Source of the DNA: Methanobacterium sp. UBA44
GTDB taxonomy: Archaea > Methanobacteriota > Methanobacteria > Methanobacteriales > Methanobacteriaceae
Length of the DNA: 64,000 nt
Direction of reading: 5' to 3'
Assembly: GCA_002494885.1 (NCBI GenBank)
Contig: DACV01000007.1
Location: 648,418 to 712,417 of the forward strand
The notes under the pieces were generated by a model, which did not search any database, had not been told where the DNA came from, and was given only the letters and a program-made list of their open reading frames with translations. This document shows, in pieces, positions 1 through 8,940 of this stretch. Made by a program: the position numbers and the translations under genes. Positions within the stretch are counted from its first letter, which is position 1, and every line of letters begins with the position of its first letter.

Positions 1-1202
1 GTAATGAAGATTATGTAACAGGATCAATGGAGCTTTCAAAAAGAGTAGGAGCTCCCATATATCACAGTAAAAACCTTGATTTTGCCTACGGAAACATGGT
101 AGAAGATGGAGATAAATTCAAGATAGGTGAAATCCAGATGAAAGTTATAGAAACTCCAGGGCATACCTACGAAAGTTTATCTCTCCTTATAAAAGATAAA
201 ACCATTTCAGAAGATGTATACATTATTTTTACAGGTGACACCCTTTTTGCAGGCGAAGTTGGTCGGACAGACCTTTATGGAGATGATAAAAGAGAGGAAA
301 TGGCTGGGAAGCTCTACGATAGCCTGCATAATAAAATCATGCCATTAGGGGACCATGTTCTTGTTTTTCCAGCCCATGGATCCGGTTCTGTATGCGGAAA
401 AGACATCAGGGAAAGCGAGTTTACAACAGTAGGGTACGAGAAAAAAACCAATCCAATGCTTCAAAAAACTAAAGAAGGATTTATAGATTCTAAATTAAAT
501 GAAAAAATGGTTAAAGCACCTTATTTCAAAAAAATGGAAGTATACAATAAAGATGGCGCTCCACTACTTTGCAGACTTCCCTATCTAAGACCTCTGGATA
601 TAAAAGAACTTAAAGAAAGTGCTGAAACCTCTCAACTTGTTGATGTCAGAATGGCTGCCAGTTTCGCTGGAGGTCATATTCCAGGGACATTAAATATCTG
701 GAAACATGGATTAACCTATTTTGCTGGATGGATGCTCAGTTATAACCGTCCAATCATCATAATCGATGAAAACAACGAACACATAGACGAAATTGTAAGG
801 TATTTAATAAGGATTGGATACGACAATATATATGGCTATTTAGCAGGTGGGTTCACCCACTGGGCTAATAGTGGAGAAGAAATCAAAAAAATAGATACAT
901 GGTCCGTACATGAATTAAAAGAACGGCAGAATGACAAATCCATATTTATACTTGATGTAAGGGAAATCGGAGAGCGGGAAGAAGGATATATCAAAGGATC
1001 GCATCATATCTATGTTGGAGATTTAAAAAATCATTTAGATGAAGTTCCAGATGATAAATACATTGTTATATACTGCGATACAGGGAACAGGGCAAGCATT
1101 GCAGCAAGTGTGCTGAAAATTAATGGATATGAAGAAGTTGCTAATGTTCTGGGAAGTATACGTGCATGGAAAGCTGCAGGATATTCCCTGGTAAAAGATT
1201 AA
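1..1202 (+). CDS. MBL-fold hydrolase with two rhodanese domains (5' end outside window)
   Basis: The reading frame is open to the first base (frame beginning at base 3), so the ATG at 27 is internal and the N-terminus is missing. What remains is the second half of a metallo-beta-lactamase fold, with the metal-ligand motifs TPGHT, FTGDTLF and FPAHG; the usual HxHxDH motif would lie upstream of the window. Two rhodanese domains follow. The first (about residues 200-280 of the visible part) has no active-site Cys. The second ends in CDTGNR, a normal active-site loop. This order is that of persulfide dioxygenase-like and polysulfide-handling proteins. A role in sulfane-sulfur metabolism is inferred; dioxygenase activity is doubtful in a strict anaerobe. 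It is followed after 29 bases by a co-directional gene. Confidence 0.8.
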   Translation, partial: NEDYVTGSMELSKRVGAPIYHSKNLDFAYGNMVEDGDKFKIGEIQMKVIETPGHTYESLSLLIKDKTISEDVYIIFTGDTLFAGEVGRTDLYGDDKREEMAGKLYDSLHNKIMPLGDHVLVFPAHGSGSVCGKDIRESEFTTVGYEKKTNPMLQKTKEGFIDSKLNEKMVKAPYFKKMEVYNKDGAPLLCRLPYLRPLDIKELKESAETSQLVDVRMAASFAGGHIPGTLNIWKHGLTYFAGWMLSYNRPIIIIDENNEHIDEIVRYLIRIGYDNIYGYLAGGFTHWANSGEEIKKIDTWSVHELKERQNDKSIFILDVREIGEREEGYIKGSHHIYVGDLKNHLDEVPDDKYIVIYCDTGNRASIAASVLKINGYEEVANVLGSIRAWKAAGYSLVKD

Positions 1203-1231
1203 ATATTTGAAATTAAATGGAGTGTAAATTT

Positions 1232-2362
1232 ATGAATTCCATCTTAAACCTGGAAGATAAGATAGATGAACTTAAAGAAAAGGATAAAGATTCATATAAC
1301 TTATTTAAATCAGTTTTTGAAGTTTCAAGCGCTACAGGCACCATGGAAATCCCCCATACCTTTAAAGATAAAGTCAGAACATATTTTGGAAACAGAAATG
1401 CAGAAGGTAATATTACAGAAACTGCAGATGAAGTTATAGGAAGAATAAGAACCCAAAAAGTGGTTAAAACATATAATAGATGGGCAGGAATAGGATCTCT
1501 TTTCAATTCATTAAGGGCCAGCAGGCCTGGAATAAGGCCGGATGAACTTCAAAATGAAAAAAAGAAGGTTGAAGAATATATCGAAAAATCGAGGGAAGGA
1601 TGTGACTTTTGTGATCCTGAAAAATACACTCCAGAAGACATATTTGGGCGAATAAAAGGCAAACATTGTATTACCGGGGCGAATATTGCAAAATATGATG
1701 CATGGAGCAGCATGATTTTTTTTAATAAGCACAACCCTCTGGATTTTAACTTAGAAGAACTCTCTGATTATATAGATACTGGTTTCAAATGGTTTAAGAA
1801 AGTTAACAGTCATGATAAAAGGTTTAAATTTCCATTTTTCCTGTGGAACTGCCTTCCAAAAGCAGGTGCATCCCAAGTACACGGTCATGCTCAGATATTA
1901 ATGGCTGATAATATCCCTTATGCAAAAACAGCAATTTTAAGAAAGATTTTTCGAAACTATATGCAATTAAAAGGCAGGAATTACTTCAAAGACATATACA
2001 CTATTCATAAAGATTTAGGGCTTGCCTTAGAAGATGTAAAAGGTTTTGCAAGTATTACGCCCCTCAAAGAAAAAGAATTTATAATCATCTCTAAAGAAAA
2101 TCCATCAAAGGAGGAAGACATTAAAAAGGCAGTTTATGAAGTATTAAGATGTTATATTGATAAATTAGGAGTAAACAGCTTTAATATGGCCATTTCATGT
2201 CCAGAATCTCGTGAAACCATGTTTCCTTACATAATATACATTGTGGACAGGGGAAGCATCTTTAAACCTACTGCTGATATTGGTACCATGGAATTGTATG
2301 GAAGCAGCGTTATTTCTGACGATCCTTACAATTTTATAAATATTTTGAAGGATTTCATGTGA
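1232..2362 (+). CDS. HIT-superfamily nucleotidyl transferase/hydrolase, GalT-like
   Basis: About 376 residues. The motif GASQVHGHAQ near the middle matches the HxHxQ catalytic signature shared by galactose-1-phosphate uridylyltransferases and Ap4A phosphorylases, in which the central His is nucleotidylated. A CDFC pair about 60 residues before it could be half of a zinc site, as in GalT. The open frame reaches back to an ATG at 1217, but that ATG lies in the ribosome binding site: GGAGTG at 1218-1223 is 8 bases before the ATG at 1232, which is therefore preferred. The substrate cannot be told from sequence; a sugar-1-phosphate or dinucleotide is likely. It probably forms a transcription unit with the rhodanese gene upstream. 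Confidence 0.7.
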   Translation: MNSILNLEDKIDELKEKDKDSYNLFKSVFEVSSATGTMEIPHTFKDKVRTYFGNRNAEGNITETADEVIGRIRTQKVVKTYNRWAGIGSLFNSLRASRPGIRPDELQNEKKKVEEYIEKSREGCDFCDPEKYTPEDIFGRIKGKHCITGANIAKYDAWSSMIFFNKHNPLDFNLEELSDYIDTGFKWFKKVNSHDKRFKFPFFLWNCLPKAGASQVHGHAQILMADNIPYAKTAILRKIFRNYMQLKGRNYFKDIYTIHKDLGLALEDVKGFASITPLKEKEFIIISKENPSKEEDIKKAVYEVLRCYIDKLGVNSFNMAISCPESRETMFPYIIYIVDRGSIFKPTADIGTMELYGSSVISDDPYNFINILKDFM

Positions 2363-2807
2363 ACATAGGCTAAATTTCCTTATAAATATAGGTTTAGAAT
2401 TTAATAGCTCTTTTTAAGCTAAAATTTTATTTTTAGACTGTATTTTTATATATTATTTAAATAATGAGGTTATTCAGTAAATTATTATCCTCTTTTAAAA
2501 GAAGAAAAAGCACTGGTAGAAATTAGTTGATGTAGATAGGATTGTAGCTTTAAAAAATCATTAATTTTTATTCTTATAAATTATTTGATTTTTTCTTTGT
2601 TTATATTGTATTCAGGGTTACTATTAAAAATAAATGCATTTTAAACCATATTTCCACAATTAATCCCAAAAATGATTTAGTAACTACTTTTAAGATTTTA
2701 TAAATTGCCTTATTGTTGTTTGTCGTTACTATCACAAACTTTTTTTTAGTTAAATTTATATTAGTGATACAAAACATTATTATTTAGATTAATAAGAGGC
2801 CTTTGGA
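2363..2807. other. AT-rich intergenic region, no gene recognised
   Basis: About 445 bases of very AT-rich sequence. The only reading frame with some character is a 20-residue basic peptide at 2464-2526, which has no ribosome binding site and is not called. TATA-like stretches are frequent but cannot be placed with confidence. No repeat or RNA fold was seen. Confidence 0.5.
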
Positions 2808-3080
2808 ATGAAGGAAAAATATTTTAAGAACATTTCAAGAGAAGAGGATTTTGATATCGTTGGAATGTATTTTTTAGAACATAACCTTCTAAAAAAACAA
2901 GAAGTAGATGAAGATGAGTTATTAACCTATATATCCTCAATTATTGAAGCAGTTACTGTAAGTAGCTGTATTAATGATGTCAATGATGAATACTTAGAAC
3001 AGGTGAAAAATAAAAGCCGTGAAATGATATGGCTATCCATTAAATCAAGATTCAAATTAAAATCTAATTCAATTCTTTAA
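2808..3080 (+). CDS. small acidic hypothetical protein
   Basis: 90 residues, not recognised. It is charged, lacks membrane segments and looks mainly helical. GAGG about 9 bases before the ATG is a plausible ribosome binding site. The last 12 bases overlap the 3' end of the convergent AlkD-like gene. It stands alone after a long non-coding stretch, so it is probably transcribed on its own. Confidence 0.55.
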   Translation: MKEKYFKNISREEDFDIVGMYFLEHNLLKKQEVDEDELLTYISSIIEAVTVSSCINDVNDEYLEQVKNKSREMIWLSIKSRFKLKSNSIL

Positions 3081-3755
3081 CCTTTGCCGGACTTTTTCGC
3101 TCTTTAATTCCCTTAAGGCATCTTTTGCAATCCATTTAGCGCTTTTAGTTCCAGTGGTGTTGATTTTTTCTGCCAGAATAATTGCTTCTTTATTCAAGTT
3201 ACAATTTCTTTTCCCTATCTGCCTTAAAGCCCAGTTAACAGCTTTTTTAACAAAATTTCTGTCATCTACTGATTCTCTTAAAATAAGGGGAAAGAATTGT
3301 TCAAACCTGAAATCATCTGCTTTTTTATCATGGACAGCTAAAGTTGCAATTAATGTAAATGCAGCCCTTTTAACAAATTCTTCTTCCCTACTGCTCCATT
3401 CAAAAACTTTTTTATAGGCAAAAGGAGTTTTACGAAATAAATTCATGCAGCACTGGTCGCAAACATCCCATGAGTCAAATTCATTTGCCCATCGTTCCAT
3501 CTGTCCTTCATTAACCTGCCCTGGGTCGTCGATAATGCTTGCCAGTATCCTGGTTTCACTGTATCCATATTCCCACAATTTTGCTGCAAGTTCATGATCT
3601 TTACCTGTCTTACGAGCTATGCGCCTTAATTCAGGCATTTTAACCCCATATGCTTTTTTTGGTCTTATTCCAAATCTGGCCATTCCCTCTAGGTCTTCAG
3701 GATTGGAGAGAGATTCCAGTTCCTTAATTAAATCCTCAAATTCCATAAAAATCAT
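3069..3755 (-). CDS. AlkD-like DNA alkylation repair protein (HEAT repeats)
   Basis: 228 residues, a normal length for the family. The sequence is a run of short helical HEAT-like repeats. The segment SWDVCDQCC around residue 95 matches the W-D-x-x-D core of AlkD-type glycosylases, which excise N3- and N7-alkylated purines without base flipping. The start is uncertain: ATG 3755 has AGGAAA directly before it, while a second ATG four codons later has the same site at a long spacing. It lies just downstream of a decayed gene on the same strand. Function in alkylation repair is inferred from the fold and motif only. Confidence 0.75.
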   Translation of the reverse strand: MIFMEFEDLIKELESLSNPEDLEGMARFGIRPKKAYGVKMPELRRIARKTGKDHELAAKLWEYGYSETRILASIIDDPGQVNEGQMERWANEFDSWDVCDQCCMNLFRKTPFAYKKVFEWSSREEEFVKRAAFTLIATLAVHDKKADDFRFEQFFPLILRESVDDRNFVKKAVNWALRQIGKRNCNLNKEAIILAEKINTTGTKSAKWIAKDALRELKSEKVRQRLKN

Positions 3756-3760
3756 TTTCC

Positions 3761-4753
3761 TAACTATAAAAAGCTTTTAATACACATATTCCATTTAAAA
3801 TTATCCATTTACTGGGTTACCCTTCCTTTCTATGCTTGTCTGGAATCTTCCGTTAAATATATTCTCCAGTAAACCACTTACCTCCATTATTTTGCTTGGA
3901 AATCATTATATCCATGGATTCCTGCATTCTTTCGTCTTTGTAACACAATTTAGTGAGCAATCCTAAAACTTCCAAGCATCTATATTCCACATAAGCGGAA
4001 ATCCAAATTCTAACCATTTAAACTTGCCAGTAATTGGAGAATGGTTCCTTTTATGGATGTGATGGTTAAGCATATGTTCAGCCCATTTAGCAATATATTC
4101 ACTTACTTAAAGTTCTCTTATCCTGGTATCTCAGCAAATGCTTTAAGGGATTTTTAATTGAATGGCATGTGCCTTTTCTCCAGCATCTTTTCACTATTTT
4201 ATATGGCCATTTATTAGGGGCTTTTCCTGGTTCATCATCAAATCTCTGATACATTATAAGCCATTCTATTGTCCTATGAACCTCTCATCCCCCAGATATC
4301 CCAATCTGATAAGACTCCAAACCATATCGGCTGTAAGACATGGTAAAACTCTTTCATGATCCCCTACACATTCTTTATTGCTTAAATATGAAAATGCACC
4401 ATTTATGGGATCCTGTGCATTTTTAAGGATGAATTCCAGGGTAATTTTAACTCTTTCATCTTCACCATCTGCTTCCAGTTCTGCAAGGACTATAAGCTGC
4501 CATAAGTTCATTTATATTTACTTCTAATATGGAAATCCTCTCGGCGTCCTCAATAACCTTCAATTTGCTGTTTTTCCAGGATTTTAGGGATAATTCAATT
4601 TTTCATTATTTTTTCTTTAGTTTTTTCAACTTCAAAGTCATCTTCATGCCTATCCAGAATATTAACTAAAGTAAAATATCTAACCGAGGGATTATCTTCT
4701 CCGAGAAACCAGTCTGTAGGATCTGCATTTAAATATGACTTCCATTTTCTCAT
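3761..4753 (-). pseudogene. decayed terpenoid-cyclase/squalene-oxidase-repeat family gene
   Basis: Reading the minus strand in three frames gives the ordered pieces of one protein of about 320 residues. An N-terminus at 4753 reads MRKWKSYLNADPTDWFLGED, then NPSVRYFTLVNILDR, then PKILEKQQIEGY-stop-GRREDF. A long open piece at 4511-4266 contains LIVLAELEADGEDERV and GDHERVLPCLTADMVWSLIR. Next comes WPYKIVKRCWRKGTCH, then FGFPLMWNIDAW, and finally NGRFQTSIERKG and KWIILNGICVLK ending at 3761. This order is that of an archaeal family with the alpha-alpha toroid fold of prenyltransferase and squalene-oxidase repeats. At least four frame changes and several stops separate the pieces, including what looks like a Trp codon changed to TGA. 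The gene cannot make a full product. Confidence 0.85.
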
Positions 4754-4873
4754 TTACACACCAGAAGTTCTGATAAAGGATTTCTGATTTAAATATTTGT
4801 AATTATCTATTCTAAGCTATCTGCTAAGAAATTAAAGCATGAAAAAAAGTAAAAAAAAATTTTAGGAATATAA

Positions 4874-5353
4874 CTATTCTTTCTGGAATAACGTCAATAT
4901 TCCTACAATTAAAAGCCATAAACCAATTAATACTCCTAATACTAATGGATCTTTTATGAAATATGCCACGATTAGATATATTATACCAAGTACCAGGTTT
5001 AAAATACCAAGCCATCTGGTTCCGCCCGCTTTATTTACTGTATCAAATATACCAGCTATTATAAGGAATATACCTGCAATGAATATGAATAAAGCTGCCA
5101 CAAAGCTAAACAATACGGGATTGAATATAAAACCAATTCCAAGAATCAATGCCAGTATACCTAAAATTATATCAATTATGCCCATGGCTGCACTTTCGCC
5201 TATAAATGATACTCCTGTTAATATAAGCCCAATACCTAAAAACAGAACAGAAATACCTGTTAGAACGCTAAGCGGAATTATTCCTAAAAGCGGGAAGGCC
5301 AGAATTATTAAACCTAGAATTATGAAAACTATTGCATTTCCTATTTTCTGCAT
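4874..5353 (-). CDS. HdeD/DUF308 family membrane protein
   Basis: About 159 residues, almost entirely hydrophobic, with five or six membrane segments rich in Gly, Ile and Leu and short polar turns, typical of DUF308. The start is set at the ATG at 5353 because GAGGTGAT lies 4 bases upstream; the GTG three codons earlier falls inside that site. A paralogue lies at 11311-11817. Bacterial HdeD is linked to acid resistance, but no function is established for the archaeal members. Confidence 0.8.
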   Translation of the reverse strand: MQKIGNAIVFIILGLIILAFPLLGIIPLSVLTGISVLFLGIGLILTGVSFIGESAAMGIIDIILGILALILGIGFIFNPVLFSFVAALFIFIAGIFLIIAGIFDTVNKAGGTRWLGILNLVLGIIYLIVAYFIKDPLVLGVLIGLWLLIVGILTLFQKE

Positions 5354-5757
5354 ATTTATCACCTCTTTTCCAAAAACTCTTTAATTATTTTATGATTGTA
5401 TCTACCAATTAATATATTTTCCTAAAATATACCTCATCAACTATCAGATTTACTTCTAATTAGCTATTATATAATAAAAAATCAAAATAACACATTTTAA
5501 GTTTAATAAATGACTAAATTTAAATAAAAAGTATATATTATACATAATCAGTTCATTTAGGATGTTTAAATGCTCAAAAAGTGAAATGTTTGAATTTATT
5601 TTAATTATTTAACTTTATATCCAATATTTGTATTTATAAACATAAAAATCGAAGTTTAGAATTTAAAAAATTATTAATTTCAGCAAATTATTTATATTAT
5701 AATTAAAAACCATTAATTACACATTATACTGTAAAATACAATTTGTAGGTGGCAAAA
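5354..5757. other. AT-rich divergent intergenic region
   Basis: About 400 bases between two divergently transcribed membrane-protein genes. It must hold both promoters; several TATA-like stretches are present (for example near 5535-5545 and 5690-5700) but none can be assigned firmly. No reading frame, repeat or stable hairpin was recognised. Confidence 0.5.
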
Positions 5758-6459
5758 ATGAGCTATTTAAATCCGGATCAGGAAAATATGAGCCCTTTAC
5801 AGAGGAATTTACTTCGATTATTAAGGATCTTTCTTTTAGTTTCCGGCGTTTTCATTCTAATTTTTGGCGGTGCAAACGGTGCTGAAAGAATATTTGGTTT
5901 ATTAATTTTAATCGCCCTTGCAATAATCAATGCCCCTGCTTTTTTTACAAAAGGGAAAATAAGGGCAGTTCCAGTTGAGATTGAACTTATATTACTGTCT
6001 ATGGTGCTTTTTGAACTTGTTGGTGGAGATGCACTTGGATTATATGTGAAACTTCCACACTATGACAATTTTATGCACTTCATGCTACCTTTATACATTG
6101 CATTAATTGGAATGATGGTAGTTTACACCATGTATTTCTATGGTAAACTGAAAGCATCATATGGGGCCATGGCATTCATCATTATAATGGTAACCCTTGG
6201 ATTTGGAGGAGCACTGGAAATGGCAGAATATACCTACGACAAATACTTGTCCCAAGGCCCATTAGGAGAAATTACAGGTAACACTCAAATGCAGGGTTCA
6301 CCAACACAAAGCCCACATGAAGATACCATGAACGACTTATTCACAGACACAGCAGGAGCCATAGTGGGAGCAGGGATCGGAGTATGGCTGATCCGCAGAA
6401 ATGAGCGGAAAGGCGAACACTGGAAAATAGCCGACGAAGTTGGAGAAATAATAAATTAA
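5758..6459 (+). CDS. YjdF/DUF2238-like membrane protein
   Basis: About 233 residues with five or six membrane segments. The family signature is visible: HYDNFMHF in a membrane segment, an acidic GALEMAEY segment, and DTMNDLFTDTAGAIVGA before the last membrane helix. The frame opens at a GTG at 5749, but AGGTGG at 5747-5752 is a ribosome binding site for the ATG at 5758, so that start is preferred. The product is an integral membrane protein of unknown function. It converges on the AI-2E-type permease gene. Confidence 0.75.
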   Translation: MSYLNPDQENMSPLQRNLLRLLRIFLLVSGVFILIFGGANGAERIFGLLILIALAIINAPAFFTKGKIRAVPVEIELILLSMVLFELVGGDALGLYVKLPHYDNFMHFMLPLYIALIGMMVVYTMYFYGKLKASYGAMAFIIIMVTLGFGGALEMAEYTYDKYLSQGPLGEITGNTQMQGSPTQSPHEDTMNDLFTDTAGAIVGAGIGVWLIRRNERKGEHWKIADEVGEIIN

Positions 6460-6497
6460 TTCTTTTATTTTTTATTTCCTTTAACGGTGTATAACAT

Positions 6498-7487
6498 CTA
6501 TTTTTTTGGTTTTCTATCTTTATAATTGCTTTTCAGAATATATGCAAGCCAACGAGTCTCTTCAAAGTATTCAAGATATTGAATTAAAATTAAAGTCAAA
6601 GGCACAGCCATGAAAACCCCTATTCCACCAAAAATCCAACCCCAAAAGAATACTGATACAAATACCACATAAATGGATAGTTGAAGCCCTTTTCCAGCCT
6701 GTCTTGGAAATATTATATTTTCAGCAATTGTATTAATTATGACAAAAATAATCAAAACAAAAACAGCCCCATAAACCCCATATTCAACCCATGCAATTAA
6801 CATTGGAGGTATCGCAGCAAGAAGAAGACCTATATATGGAATAAAACTTAATGCAACCGTTAAAACTCCCCAAAAGAGCGAAAAGTCAATGCCCAAAAGA
6901 AGCAGAATTATTGCAATGCCTGCACCTGTAAATATATTTAATTTAAGCCTTATTACAAAGTAATCACTGAATGCATTAGCCGTTTCAAAAATACGACCTA
7001 AAAAATCCCTATCATATTCTAAACCTCCCATAATCCTTGATTTTAGCTTTGGAAGCTCATATATTAAAAACAATGTTGCAAGGAGAATAAAGATTCCATC
7101 GGTGAATATATTCGCCACGTTTAAAAGATCAATATTGGTTGCAAGGTTCCTGATCAATGTGTTAGCAATTTCATTATATTCTGTGTTTACATTAATGACA
7201 TAACTTGATGTCTGGGCCTGTAACTGGGTTAAAGTAAAAAAGAGAAATACAATAAGTATTAAACCCAGAGCTGTAATTCCAATGAGGGTAATTATAAAAG
7301 ATATTCTGTAGGATAATCCCTTTCCTGTAAGCCACCTTAAAAATGGAGTTATAATTACTGCAAAAAAGATTGAAAGGAATATTGGACCTATAATAGGTGC
7401 AATAAACTTCAATCCTGCAAGGACTACTATTATAACCGTTAAAATTACTGTCTGGCTAAAAAATGAAGATCTTTTTAGTTCAATCAT
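6498..7487 (-). CDS. AI-2E family transporter (UPF0118)
   Basis: About 329 residues. The topology is that of the family: two or three N-terminal membrane helices, a soluble stretch around residues 90-180, then a block of four or five helices with GVLTVALSFIPYIGLLLAAIPP and an IAENIIFPRQAGKGLQLS segment. Bacterial members include the autoinducer-2 exporter TqsA and Na+/H+ antiporters; the substrate here is unknown. The ATG at 7487 is preferred over the GTG three codons upstream because GTGA lies at a suitable distance from it. Confidence 0.85.
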   Translation of the reverse strand: MIELKRSSFFSQTVILTVIIVVLAGLKFIAPIIGPIFLSIFFAVIITPFLRWLTGKGLSYRISFIITLIGITALGLILIVFLFFTLTQLQAQTSSYVINVNTEYNEIANTLIRNLATNIDLLNVANIFTDGIFILLATLFLIYELPKLKSRIMGGLEYDRDFLGRIFETANAFSDYFVIRLKLNIFTGAGIAIILLLLGIDFSLFWGVLTVALSFIPYIGLLLAAIPPMLIAWVEYGVYGAVFVLIIFVIINTIAENIIFPRQAGKGLQLSIYVVFVSVFFWGWIFGGIGVFMAVPLTLILIQYLEYFEETRWLAYILKSNYKDRKPKK

Positions 7488-7582
7488 TTTTCTCACTAAT
7501 TAAAGAATTAATAATATATATGATTTAATTAATAATTAAATTAACTAAAAATAGATAGATGGTTGAATAATATTCAATTAAT

Positions 7583-8230
7583 TTATTTTAATTTCCCATC
7601 TTTAATAGAAAATACATTATCTGTGTATTTAGTAAGATCAACATTGTTTGATACAATTAAAACAGAGTATTTGCCCGATATATTTACCATAAGATCCATC
7701 ATGAGCTCTGTATCATTCGAACCCAATTCTCCAGTTGGTTCATCAGCCAAAATAAGTAAAGGATCATTGACCATTGCCCTTGAAAGTGCAGCTTTCTGCT
7801 CACCTAAAATAGAAATTTCTTGAGGGGATTTGTTGATTTCTGTTAAACCTGTAGTTTTTAGAACTTCCAGAGCCTTATTTTTATTGGGCACACTCATTGG
7901 AAGCATTACATTTTCAAGGATATTTAAATAATGAAATAAGTTCGCCCTCTGGTATACAATTCCTATTTCCTTCAGCCTAATCCTGCTTCTATCTGATTTA
8001 GATGCATTTGAAACATTTTTACCATTTATAAAAACTTTTCCCTGAGATGGAGTGTCCATTAAGCTTGCTATATTTAATAGAGTTGATTTTCCAGAGCCTG
8101 ATGGGCCTAAAATAAGATTCAATGAATTTTTTTCCAAAGAAAAATTGATAGATTCCAATGCATTTGATTCTGTCTTACCTCTGCCGTAAGTTTTCCACAC
8201 GTCTTTGAATTCCAGAATAGCAACAGTCAT
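7583..8230 (-). CDS. ABC transporter ATP-binding protein with degenerate signature motif
   Basis: About 215 residues, in the MacB/LolD class. Walker A is GPSGSGKST (about residues 42-50), the Q-loop is YQRANLF, and Walker B is LLILADEP. The signature that normally reads LSGGQQQR is ILGEQKAA. The D-loop is GELGSND instead of the usual NLDS form, and the switch position normally held by His reads SNN. ATP may bind, but hydrolysis is questionable. The start is the ATG at 8230, which overlaps the stop of the permease gene in an ATGA arrangement, so the two are translationally coupled. The frame is open further upstream, but only inside the permease gene. Confidence 0.85.
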   Translation of the reverse strand: MTVAILEFKDVWKTYGRGKTESNALESINFSLEKNSLNLILGPSGSGKSTLLNIASLMDTPSQGKVFINGKNVSNASKSDRSRIRLKEIGIVYQRANLFHYLNILENVMLPMSVPNKNKALEVLKTTGLTEINKSPQEISILGEQKAALSRAMVNDPLLILADEPTGELGSNDTELMMDLMVNISGKYSVLIVSNNVDLTKYTDNVFSIKDGKLK

Positions 8231-8919
8231 ATCCTTAAAGCCTCCACAGGGTCCATTTTGGTATTGTACCACACAGAAAATGCAGCTATCAATGCACTCA
8301 GAGCCGATGTAATAAGTATAGCTCCGAATGGGAGCCATAACGGCATTACAATTGAAAAAAGCCCAATTTTAACCATATTAGATAAAATAACTATTCCTAC
8401 AACTACTAACATCGTGCCTAAAACCGCGCCTAAAAACCCCAGCAAAGCCGCCTCTAAAAGGAGACTTATTATTATCTGAAGCTCTGTAAACCCCAGAGAC
8501 TTCAAAAGGCCTATTTCTCTTTTTCGCTCAAGTAAATTAAGATCCATAGCATATGTAATTCCAAAAATGCCCACTAAAAATACCATGCTTGCTATTATAT
8601 CTATAAAAGAAATGATATTTCTCAAAATACTTCTTATACCACTTATAATTTGAGAATTAGAGAGTTCTATACCTAATATTGAATTTATATAATCATTTAA
8701 AGCACTTATAGCGGTATTAACGCCAATATTACTGGCATTTGCATTTGAAATTGAAGTGCCTGCGGCGGTTTGATTTTCCCCAAGGAATGTGCTGATCCCT
8801 ATTCCTGAACCGATAAGAATTAAAAGTACAATCACGCCAAAGGCTATTCTTAAAATTGTTGAAGTATTTCTCCACCAGTTTCTGCGCATATTCTTGTATG
8901 AAAGACTGTAAATACCCAT
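8227..8919 (-). CDS. FtsX/MacB-type ABC transporter permease, short form
   Basis: About 230 residues. One N-terminal membrane helix (about residues 24-46) is followed by a loop of only about 60 residues rich in Ser, Asn and Ala, then three more helices. The cytoplasmic motif RKREIGLLKSLGFT between helices 2 and 3 and the C-terminal KMDPVEALRI are classic for FtsX-like permeases. MacB proteins normally carry an extracellular domain of some 200 residues, which is absent here. The start is the ATG at 8919, with GGAG 7 bases before it. It pairs with the ATPase gene downstream. Export or extraction of a lipid-linked molecule is possible but not shown. Confidence 0.85.
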   Translation of the reverse strand: MGIYSLSYKNMRRNWWRNTSTILRIAFGVIVLLILIGSGIGISTFLGENQTAAGTSISNANASNIGVNTAISALNDYINSILGIELSNSQIISGIRSILRNIISFIDIIASMVFLVGIFGITYAMDLNLLERKREIGLLKSLGFTELQIIISLLLEAALLGFLGAVLGTMLVVVGIVILSNMVKIGLFSIVMPLWLPFGAILITSALSALIAAFSVWYNTKMDPVEALRI

Positions 8920-8940
8920 CAATTAACTCCAAAAATCAGT

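Noticed and set aside
2464..2526. 20-residue basic peptide frame
   Set aside because: It has no ribosome binding site, no coupling to another gene and is short enough to arise by chance.
4956..5384. 142-codon open frame opposite the DUF308 gene
   Set aside because: It is an antisense frame of a hydrophobic low-complexity protein; no start signal and no family pattern.
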